DNA of 64,000 nucleotides from Panonychus citri (lineage: Eukaryota; Arthropoda; Arachnida; Trombidiformes; Tetranychidae): contig NW_026515543.1 in the NCBI RefSeq assembly GCF_014898815.1, forward strand, positions 124,001 through 188,000. Direction: 5' to 3'. Shown piece after piece: positions 55,501 to 64,000 of this stretch (within the stretch, counting starts at the first letter, position 1; each line of letters starts with the position of its first letter). A program made the translations under genes and the position numbers. The notes under the pieces were generated by a model. That model made no database searches, was not told where the DNA came from, and saw only the letters and a program-made list of their open reading frames with translations.

Positions 55501-58500
55501 ATCTAGAGATAACTTTTTCAGTGAGAAGGAGAGAAAGAAGAAAAAAAATAAAGTTATTTTTATCACCATGATGATAGCAAAAAGTGATAATATTATGAGC
55601 ATCATCATCTTCACCATGAGTGAAAAAAAAACCATCAGAAAGAATCACAACTTTATCATGTAACAATTTTTTTCCCCAGAACAAGAATTACAATCAACTA
55701 CGATAATGTATCCAATCAATTCTGAATCATTTTCATTACCTTCCATTTTTGGATATACACCTTTCAGAACTTTATTTTCGTTATTCATTCCCTGTTATTC
55801 AGAAACATTCACATTCATCTCATCCTCTCATCTATTTTGAATGAAATGAGGAATACATTTTCCTCATAAATTGAGTCAATCTAAGTTTCTATTGATAAAT
55901 ATTGAATATCATGCAAACCTCAACTGAATAATGTTCATTTTTACCTCTGAACATTCATTAACCATAAAGTTATCGTTAACCATCATGATAATATTACATC
56001 GAATTCTTTTTTTCTCCTTCTATTAAAAGCATTAGATTTGATATCGATTTGAAACATTCATTAATTATCTCATATGTTGGGTGTAAGTAAATGTTCACTA
56101 TCAATTCAGATTAAGTGGTGAGTTTGTTGTTAGAATTTTGAACCTCATCAAGTTCAGTAAGTTCATGAATTAGTTAATGAGTTCAGAGCATGGGAGAAAA
56201 TTTCTAGTTTCATGATTCCCAATTGAATTTCAAAAGGCATTTGGTATTCATTAAAGTCTTTTAATGAGAGACTGAACAAAAATTCATTCAAGAACACTGA
56301 GCTTTCAACTTTTAGAAGAAAAAAGAAAACTTTTCATATTATTAACGCTTATGTATTGGTCAGTATGGAAAATCAGAATAGTCCAAACAAATGAGGGTTG
56401 ACCATTCCAGGGCGATGAAATTTGAAACAATTATCTTACGTTTAATTATCCAATAGATGAGTTTGTTGATCGTTTTCATCATGATAATTTGATTGGTTTG
56501 TTTTTCTTTGAATTTGTTTCACATCATCAAACTTTTTCATCTTCATCTTCATCCTCATCTTTTCATCTCTCTTTCTCCTTTTCTTTATCCAATTAGTAAG
56601 AATGAAAGCTAAGAATCATCTTCATTTTGTTCTTTATAAGTTTAGAATACTCGAAGCCGGGTTAGTATTCGGGTATTATTATTATTAGCAATAAATTACT
56701 ACAAAGTAGCTCAAAGATGGACTAATAATACAAAGAGAGAAAGATGATAATGAAGATGAGGATGAGGATGAGGATGCAGTTGAAGATGATTGGGACCCAG
56801 AGATAAGGAGAGATGAGCAATATATCTGAATGGTAATACTAGTGAAGCTGGTCAAGCCTAAGTGAATGAATCAAGTCAATTGTGATGATGAGCATTTTCA
56901 TCTTATTTCAACTTGTTTCATTTATCTCTCTCTCTCTCTAACTCTTTTTATCTTCAATTTCATTGTATTCTCATTTAGCATCATCATCTTCATCTTCATC
57001 ATTATTTACTTGATATACTTCACAAAACGATTCAAGTTAATGCACAGATAGAGTTAGAGTACAATAATAGGTTTTTCATTTGTTACTTCATTTGACCTGA
57101 AATCTGAGCAATAATTTTTACTTAATCATCATTATCAACATCATCATGGTGAAAGTTTCTCTCTCATATATATAGATATATATACACACACGGAATCAAT
57201 GGAGTTCCAATCACGCGAATAATAAATTCATTAGGATTAAGATGAAGTTACTGTTGACATAAAAAGGACGAAAAAAAAGTTCTGTCGTTTTTTTTTCTTG
57301 GACATACAAGATACTAAATATATAATTGAACATGTCTCATGAATCTAGAAGAACTCAGATTCTGAGTAGAGAATCTGTAACGCTCATTATCGTCTAATAT
57401 TTACTGGAAATTTGCGACAAAAATATTGAGAAATTATTATTATTTCGATAATGTTATTCGAGAAAAGAAAGCAACCAAGATTTGACAAAATTCTATCCTG
57501 ATTCAGAATTTTATCACGAATCATCAATGATATTTACATGAATTTCTCTTCAATTTCAAAATTTGTCAAGTTGACATTTTTCTCTTCATAAATGAACGAA
57601 ACCATCTTATCTGTTTTCTCCATATTCTTTGGAAGATTTTCATACATGAGGAAAATTCTGGTTAAAATTTAGAATTTGTGATAGAACGAAAAAAAAAAGT
57701 TCAGAAAAGTTCATTCTTAGACTTTTTTTTATCTCATATCCATCAGACTTGACTAAATAAAGACAAATAAACATAAGATTCAGATGAGTAAATATCGTGA
57801 GTATCATCATCATTATCATCATGGAACCAGATTACAACAAAATGGTTGATAAAAAGTTTTCAAAGTTTTTTTGTTCGATATCAGAACTTTCCTCTCAAAG
57901 TAGGTTATCCTTTAATCATGGTTAATACAAACTTCAGGAGCTTTGGGTGATCATTACCAACAACGAGATAATGAAAGTTTCAATCCAATTAGAGTAAACA
58001 TTTTCAAGTCGTCTCAATGGTTTGTCATGATAATTCATGAGGATGAAATTTTGTCATTTCCCATTGGAACTGAATTCAATTGAATTTTCAAAAACAAAAC
58101 AATACAAAGTGCCAACTAATTGGTTTGTTATCATTCAATGTTTTCTAAATTGTTCTGTAACAATAATTGTTGCAACAGTTGATTGTTATTATATAACATC
58201 ATGTTAGTCAACAAAATTTAAACAATTAGCTATTGAAAATTATTCAGTCTATTCAGAAATTTATAAAGAGTCACCATGAATCGATAATGAATCAGTCATA
58301 ATGCCTCATGGTCAAAGACTAGCATCTAAATGTATTAATTTCCAAGTCATTGTCAATTTAACTTTGAAAATTTATCCAAATTAACGAAATGAATAATTAA
58401 GAGTTTGAGGAATTGATTTACATGAAATATTGATGATATATGATTGAGATGAATATCACTTTGTGTTGCATGATGTATTGTAAAGATATCGATGAAAATT

Positions 58501-61500
58501 TAACTTACTGAATAAATCATGAAATCACTTTGAGTGTTTCATGATGATGATTTCAATCAGAGCATCCATCATGAAAGAAACTGTAAATTCACTTGGATAT
58601 ACAGTCGTTCAAGTTCAATATGAACAATTTAAAGAGAAACTGAAACGGCTTAAAGATCAAATGAAACAGATTAGCGACTAAAAGGATTAACAATCTTCTT
58701 TTAAAATTCAAGTGAAACGCTTTAAATAGGCTCAGAAACAGATTCAAACATTTCATTTTCTTCATTGTATTTTAGTGATAAGTTTAATTTAAATCATGAA
58801 AGTTTCAAATGAAATAAAAAAGTTAATAATTTCTGCTTATTCTCGTGGTGTCAAATCAACCGAAATATCTAAACTTTATAAAGTTAATGAAAATACAGTT
58901 CGTGTAATAGTTTCTCGTGATAAAAATAGCTCAACTGAAAATCGGAGTCCAGGTGGAAGTAAAAAAAGACTCAATGACACCATGATATCGACACTCAGGT
59001 CATGGTTCGAGGATGATTGTCAAATCACATTGTCTTCTGCTGCTCAGAGAATTGAACAAATGTTCAATGTTAAAGTTTCACATCAAACAATTAAAAACTA
59101 TTTGGATCAACTTCATTTTTCATTCAAAAGAACCTCAGTCGTTCCCATTCGTCGTAATGCTCCTGATGTAATTGAAGCTCGAAAATTATTTGCAAGAAAA
59201 TTATTATCGATTTTTCCTGATCGAGATAAAATTTTCTACTTAGATGAGACTGGAGTTGCTATTCACACTCGTTTTAATTATGGTTGGTCGAAAAAAGGAG
59301 AACGAGCTAATGTTCCAGTTCGAGCTATTCGAGGTAAAATTATTCAGTGTGTGCGGTAATGAACCATAAGTGTTTGTTTTTGTACGAAGCTAAAGAAAAA
59401 GCTTATAACTCAAATGAATTTCTCGAATTTATCCAAAAGTTTATCGACTATCTCAGTGCTGAGAAAATTCAGAAAGCCTACATCATAATGGACAATGTTC
59501 CATTTCATCATAGTTCGAATGTCGAGACAGTTTTCTCATCATCAGGTCATAATGTCATTTATTTGCCACCATATTCACTTTTTTTAAATCCTATCGAAAA
59601 CTTATTCAATCAACTGAAATTTCATGTAAAAAAAATGAAACCGAAAAATGTTGACGAAATTTTTTCATCGATTGAAAGAGCCTCTGAAGTGATCACCGAA
59701 AATGATTGTCGAAACTACTTCGATCACATGATGACTTAAATTTTTTTTAAAATAAAATTCTTTTGAAAAATACAATGAAGAAAATGAAATGTTTGAATCT
59801 GTTTCTGAGCCTATTTAAAGCGTTTCACTTGAATTTTAAAAGAAGATTGTTAATCCTTTTAGTCGCTAATCTGTTTCATTTGATCTTTAAGCCGTTTCAG
59901 TTTCTCTTTAAATTGTTCATATTGAACTTGAACGACTGTATATTAACAGAACGATTCTATCATCATTTCAGATCAAAATTATATCTTTTTCATGATAGTG
60001 AAAAAGATAGAGGCACAAATAGTGTGAGAATACAATCATTCGATATCTTTTCACCTACTGGATGCTGAGAATTTCAGAACATTTCTCTTTCAATGTCTCC
60101 CTGTTTTCGGTGAAATTTTAGATTCCAATTCAGTTGTATTCAATTGAGAGATAGAAAATTTCAAACCAAGTTGAACATTTTTCCATGAGGTTGTTTCTTA
60201 TTTTACACTTTCGTTCATGATTGTTACAAGAAAAGTAGAGAAAAAGTTTATCTAAACTAACAAGAAATCAATTGATATTATTACAACATTTTCCTTCCAT
60301 GAACCAGTTATACATTAACAAGTATTCACTGAGTATACATGATAACTTACAGAACTTTTTTCCCTCATGATAACAATTGAGAGATTTCATTTTTTCTTAA
60401 GAGATTTAATTTTCTTTATAACGATTTTTATTTTGATAATGAATGAGAATTGAAACTTTCAAAAGGTGAAAGAAACTCAATATCATTTGATAATGTTTTA
60501 TGGAGAAAATTGTTTCCATCATGATGATTGGACTACTTTTTTTCCCATTCTATTTATAAAGTTGATATAACTGTAAATCGCATCAACATTCAGTTTACAG
60601 ATGAAAACATTTGTAAAGATTATCATTAGGATGAGGATATAATTTAATTAGTAGTAAAACTTATTGCAAACAAGGAAAAGGTTGGGGTGAGGGGATAATA
60701 TAAATAAGTTTTACTCGAAAACAATTGGGAAAAAATCATCAATTCTTGTAAAAGTTAATAAGATTATCATCATGTTGTTGATTATCTTCATCATCAGCAT
60801 CATCATGAGTAGTATTAATCCGATTCTATTAAATCAACTGGGTCTATGCAAATGAAACAGAACAAGTTCACTTGATTAACTGAACCTGAATTTATCGTAA
60901 TTACATTTGTTAGATCATCATTATCATCGTCAATTGGTTTATTCCTCAGGTTCAAAGGAGATAATAATTCATCAAGATTCATTTAGTTATGCAACATTTT
61001 GCTTATTCAGTTCAACATTTAGTGATAATTAGTCTTCCAGTGCATATACCCTGTATATATATAAAACCATTATCATGGTGATCATCATGTTAGTTATCAT
61101 GAAATCTTTTACATTATCAAAATGTCACATAACAAACTTAATCCATGGATTCAATGATTACAATCGTGATCATATTATAAAGGTGAATAAATCAAACTAA
61201 TATTAACTAATCACAACTGAAAATGATGATATTAACTCATGGAAAGTTGAGAAATCATCATGAACATTCAACCTAAGGAATTGGAATGAAATTAACCAAA
61301 CAAATACATTGACTGACATTAAAAGTGATCTATTAAATGTTTCAAATCGATAAGCTGATCGTATTTGATTCAAATGATTTTAAAATTAATCAAAATCGAT
61401 AAAAACTTTCACATATCAGATATTCAAAGGGAGAAACATGATGTACATGATTAAATTGAGGGCGAAAGAAAATGAAACTTTTCTAATATTTTTCTCCCCT

Positions 61501-62649
61501 ACTTATATATTCATCATCATGATATTACATGGTAATGATTTACCTGAGAACTGAACAACGAATTGAATAAACAGTCGATTTAATTTAATTTACTTGTAAA
61601 TGATATAAATGTTTTCACCACCCACTGAAATAATATCCATTTAATAACCATTTATCGTAATACATTTAATCACAATTCAACATGATTTATTTTCTTCATC
61701 ATGAAACAACCATGGAAACAAATTTCACATCATTTGCAAGTATTAATATTCAATTTTTACTCTGAACTTTTTTTTGTTGTTGTTCCTATTCATTTTACTT
61801 CAAATGATGAAAATTTAAATCTTCCCAAATGATATTCTCATATACATTTGATTCATGATAAACTTTTCCATCTCATGATATTAACCATTAACTCAATCTA
61901 AAGGGAATCAAGAAATTGAATCTGTTGATTATCATTATTTTTCCATGATGATAATAATCACGGAATGACAGTAATAATGTTCATTCATGATAGGAAAATG
62001 AATTTCTATTCATGTTCATCAACAAAATATAAGCATATAAGTGATGAGTAAACAAGAAAATATTTCATACACATGAATACATGGGAATCATAATCATGAT
62101 AGTCTCAGAATCAGGGAAATTTTAAATTCTCATTGTTGATAACATAAATAGTATGAGAGTTTGTAACACTTTTCAAATGAGGAAAATTGAAATTTGTGAT
62201 TCAGTTCATGATAATATTCATCATTCAATACCATGAAAAGCTCATGAAAATCAAATGCTACAATAATAACAATAATAATTTCACCATCATTATCATGGTG
62301 ATGATGGTTATGTTTAGTTGGAATGAAAAATTTTCAATTTTGCTCAAAAATCAAAAACTGTGGAAAATTTTTCGCAACCATCAGTCAACTAATTGTTAAT
62401 TGTTTACAATTATTATCATACCTCATCGGTGACCGCATAATAGGATTTAAGGGAAGGTGTTGACCCAAAGGTATCCAGCTCGTCGATGTCCAAGCTTACC
62501 GATGGTTGAGTTAATACATGAAATGAATTAATTACTTTAGGTAATAAAGATTCAGATGATGATGATTGTACCAATAATAATGCACAAGAATCAATGTTAT
62601 GATTATTATCCCAATGGTATTCAGGGTTAGTTTGTTTTTCCATTAACAT
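32888..62649 (-). CDS. Dipeptidyl peptidase 4/6/10-family type II membrane serine peptidase
   Basis: Sixteen exons in transcript order: 62649-62422, 44686-44563, 42604-42405, 41009-40935, 40792-40740, 40638-40281, 39177-39077, 38979-38850, 38767-38618, 37222-37146, 37057-36789, 35030-34932, 34165-33895, 33608-33430, 33330-33193, 33114-32888. Every junction is in phase, giving 892 residues. Layout: cytoplasmic tail; transmembrane helix after GRNWRGIGI (the same RNWxGI lead-in as DPP6/DPP10); beta-propeller with DWLYEEE (Glu295-297, the amino-terminus clamp of DPP4); alpha/beta hydrolase domain with Ser732 in GWSYGGY, Asp817 in HGTADD and His849 in DQNHE. The spacing of Asp to His (32) equals that of human DPP4. 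The enzyme should remove X-Pro or X-Ala dipeptides from extracellular peptides, unlike vertebrate DPP6/10, which lost the serine and act as Kv4 channel partners. Fly omega is the nearest comparison. A second candidate first exon is listed separately. Confidence 0.93.
38519..38560 (+). repeat. (TC)n microsatellite in DPP intron
   Basis: Pure TC run of about 21 units, ending some 60 bases 3' (in gene orientation) of the DPP exon ending at 38618, so it lies inside the intron. Confidence 0.9.
46533..46590 (+). repeat. (CT)29 microsatellite
   Basis: The longest pure dinucleotide run in the window, 58 bases, within the DPP intron about 350 bases downstream (in gene orientation) of the short-form first exon. 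The GA-encoded Arg-Glu repeat open frame across it is an artefact. Confidence 0.95.
46942..46992 (-). CDS. Alternative first coding exon of the DPP gene (short N-terminus)
   Basis: ATG at 46992 opens 17 codons (MHRFNFANFNTFNSNDP) ending in a strong donor, CCG|GTGAGT, in phase 0. That is the phase needed by the common transmembrane exon (acceptor before 44686). It would give an 833-residue isoform. Vertebrate DPP6 and DPP10 are known for alternative first exons with different short cytoplasmic tails, so this arrangement is plausible. The exon is short, so its coding status rests on the start codon, the splice donor and the phase match. Another reading is that translation starts at an ATG at 44704 inside an unspliced 5' extension of exon 2 (MSIKNKELAAVV). 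Confidence 0.55.
50038..50089. repeat. Inverted repeat with 15-bp perfect arms
   Basis: CAGGTATATAATCAT at 50038-50052 is the exact reverse complement of 50075-50089, separated by 22 bases. It could form a hairpin in RNA or DNA. It lies in the DPP intron. No precursor-miRNA-like extension of the stem is evident. Confidence 0.7.
50471..50498. repeat. GC-rich short hairpin
   Basis: GTGAGCCC and GGGCTCAC form an 8-bp perfect stem around a 12-base loop, in otherwise very AT-rich sequence. T-runs do not follow it, so it is not a typical terminator. Confidence 0.6.
58602..58773 (+). repeat. Left terminal inverted repeat of the transposon
   Basis: 172 bases, identical by eye to the reverse complement of 59767-59938. 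It ends 22 bases before the transposase start codon. Confidence 0.93.
58796..59739 (+). pseudogene. Tc1/mariner (IS630-like) transposase, DD34E, one frameshift
   Basis: The first frame (58796-59358) carries two helix-turn-helix DNA-binding parts (around GVKSTEISKLYKVNENTVRV and FNVKVSHQTIKNYLDQLHF), then the first catalytic Asp in FYLDETGV and the family block YGWSKKGERANV. A stop at 59357-59359 follows a one-base shift near 59346. The other frame continues CAVMNHKCLF to the second Asp in IIMDNVPFH and the Glu in NPIENLFNQLK, ending at 59739. Exactly 34 residues separate the second Asp from the Glu, the Tc1-type DD34E spacing. The intact length would be about 314 residues. All catalytic residues survive, so loss of function rests on that single shift, which could be a base-call error. 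Confidence 0.9.
59767..59938 (-). repeat. Right terminal inverted repeat of the transposon
   Basis: Exact inverted copy of 58602-58773. The open frame running across it (59763-60068) is only the translated repeat plus flank. Confidence 0.93.
59941..62421. other. First intron of DPP gene (long isoform), distal part
   Basis: AT-rich with frequent CATGATGATG words. A 10-bp stem hairpin (59982-59991 with 60000-60009) lies just outside the transposon. No exon is seen. Confidence 0.5.
62422..62649 (-). CDS. First coding exon of DPP long form (cytoplasmic tail)
   Basis: 76 codons from ATG 62649 (a second in-frame ATG is at 62643), ending YYAVTDE before a GTATGA donor in phase 0. That matches the acceptor before 44686. 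The peptide is hydrophilic and Ser/Asp-rich (SSSSES, DIDELD), as expected of a cytoplasmic N-terminal tail in a type II protein. The assignment to DPP is by phase, strand and position across an 18-kb gap, not by homology. Confidence 0.6.
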
Positions 62650-64000
62650 ACATTACACTTTGTTAACTTGTAGAGATAATGTTCAACTGAGATTCATTGA
62701 TTTTACCATCAAAGGTGAAAGTTAAATGATTAATTAAAATGTTACAGAAATTAATCAATTCTCACAAGTTGATTTACAAGAATAAATAAATTGGGAGTTT
62801 CAACTTTTCAAAAAGAATCAAAAGTTTTGTCACTGTCAAAGTTTGAAAAGAGAGAAAAAAATTCGATGATATTTTTAACTAATAAACAAAAAGAAAATTT
62901 GATATTAAGGTTGAAGGAGAAAGAGGATTCGATTGATTGACTTGAGTGGGATAAACGAATTCTTAGTTTTGAACTGTTTACGAAGTTCGAAGTATTTATT
63001 TTTGTGTTATTATTATTCGTTGTTGATGTTAACTAGAATTTTTATTTCATATGAACATTTTCCCTCTTTTTATTTCACAGTTTTCTAGGTTCATGATCAA
63101 CAATATTCTCAACAAGGTGGAAGAGGAACAGAAATTCTGCCGCATGAGCTGAATTCTCGGTGAGAAACTATTTCATCAGAAATAACGGAAAATTAGAACA
63201 TTTTCGATACTAACGACATCTATTAGCAGCATTTTCTTGTAAACTCTCCAGTTGATCAATTCTATCAATAGATGTCACTTTAAACTCTATTCCAGGAGAA
63301 ATTCATTGAAATTGAAATTATCATGGAAACTTGAATCTAGTTTGTTATGAAATAAAATAAAGAATATTTGATCTATGGTGGAAAATGAGAATTTGTTTAC
63401 AGAGGAAATTTGATTCGATATTTGTAACAAAAATGTTTTTCTTATAAATCATAATTCACCTGAGTTCTTATTCATTTTAGAATTGATGAATTATAATTCC
63501 ATTATTTTCATATGAAATTTGATTGAATAAATCGAATGATATCAAAATCGAAAGAATCAATCAACTTGATCAGCTATGTTCAGGGTCATTTTATCGATCA
63601 AATTTCGCCAGGAAAATCATCGAAAATGAGAAGTGAATAAAGGGGCTAATGTTACTGGTCATTCCATTGTTTTCTTTCATTCTCAGGGTGTTGGATATTC
63701 CATAAGGATTATGGAAGATATGAAAGAAATGGATAAATCTAAAATGGCAGAAACCTTTACTTCCGGAAGTTGATGGTGTTTCCAACTGGTAATGCTAACC
63801 CACTAGTCAACAGTTTCCGGTAATCAAGATGATCGAGATCTTTTCTAACAAAGCTAATCATAGTATCGATCTTCAGATAATTTGAACAGAACTTATCAAA
63901 CATCTGATTCCATAGTAAAAAATTGTTATCAAACTGTTATCACAATCGCGACATTGATAAAACATAATCTCAAGGTTAGCATCTGAAAATTTCGAACCAG
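62650..64000. other. Upstream region of DPP long form; possible unrelated plus-strand exon
   Basis: Contains the likely long-form promoter. On the plus strand, 63089-63159 could be an internal exon: a polypyrimidine tract with TTCTAG, 71 open bases reading QQYSQQGGRGTEILPHELN, then the donor CG|GTGAGA. It has no neighbours that I can link to it. The rest of the stretch shows nothing. Confidence 0.3.

Larger units (their letters stand above)
46993..58601. other. Long intron of DPP gene (long isoform), no internal gene seen
   Basis: More than 11 kb of AT-rich sequence dominated by AATTAA/ATCAAC words and ATG/CAT trinucleotide runs. Open frames of 60-95 codons (for example around 49403, 53422 and 55107) lack splice context and compositional support. 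Three short inverted repeats are noted separately. Confidence 0.5.
58600..59940 (+). mobile_element. Tc1/mariner-type DNA transposon with long terminal inverted repeats
   Basis: The element spans 58602-59938 (1337 bases), begins CAGTCG and ends CGACTG, and is flanked on both sides by TA, the expected Tc1/mariner target duplication. Its two terminal inverted repeats are 172 bases each and I could find no mismatch between them, so it is young. It encodes one transposase, interrupted by a single frameshift. It sits in the DPP intron between the long-form and short-form first exons, sense to the window and antisense to DPP. Terminal repeats of this length are unusual for the superfamily, where 20-30 bases is common, although elements with repeats near 200 bases are known. 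Confidence 0.93.

Noticed and set aside
59763..60068. 101-codon frame at the right end of the transposon
   Set aside because: It is the terminal inverted repeat read through into flanking DNA.

Overview
This is eukaryotic nuclear DNA: strongly AT-rich, with split genes, GT-AG introns and dense simple repeats (CT/GA, TCA/ATG and AAC runs). The recognisable proteins (PEN-2, TBC1D10, ZIP13, glucose-6-phosphatase, a DPP4-family peptidase) are animal proteins. Compact genes with short introns and the overall base composition suggest an arthropod. An acariform mite is my guess, but nothing in the window proves it.

Layout, left to right. 1-6.9 kb holds no gene I can support. A two-exon C2H2 zinc-finger gene (6.9-9.0 kb, +) is built from two tandem copies of one finger block. 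PEN-2, the gamma-secretase subunit (10.3-10.8 kb, +), is followed by a broken 5'-truncated acyl-CoA oxidase copy (11.0-12.7 kb, +). A direct duplication flanks these two: the PEN-2 upstream region (about 9.3-10.2 kb) recurs at about 12.7-14.4 kb without PEN-2. A TBC1D10-type Rab GAP (15.8-17.7 kb, +) carries a one-base frameshift inside a conserved motif. It converges on the zinc transporter ZIP13 (18.9-20.3 kb, -, four exons). Glucose-6-phosphatase (21.0-22.2 kb, -, two exons) follows.

The right two thirds is sparse. A phase-consistent four-exon candidate gene for a small membrane protein lies on + (24.7-31.5 kb). The rest is one long minus-strand gene (32.9-62.6 kb) for a type II membrane dipeptidyl peptidase of the DPP4/6/10 family. 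I could follow it through 16 coding exons, all phases consistent, and its catalytic Ser-Asp-His are intact. Two candidate first exons (62.6 kb and 47.0 kb) both splice in phase to the same transmembrane exon, which suggests alternative promoters. A young Tc1/mariner-type transposon with 172-bp identical terminal inverted repeats and a once-frameshifted transposase sits in the first intron of the long form.

The genes do not form a pathway or operon. PEN-2, ZIP13, glucose-6-phosphatase and the peptidase are all membrane proteins, which I take as coincidence. I found no tRNA, rRNA, CRISPR array or viral insertion. The less ordinary content is the duplication/pseudogene cluster, the unfamiliar zinc-finger family, the young transposon, the DPP first-exon arrangement and the unrecognised small membrane protein.
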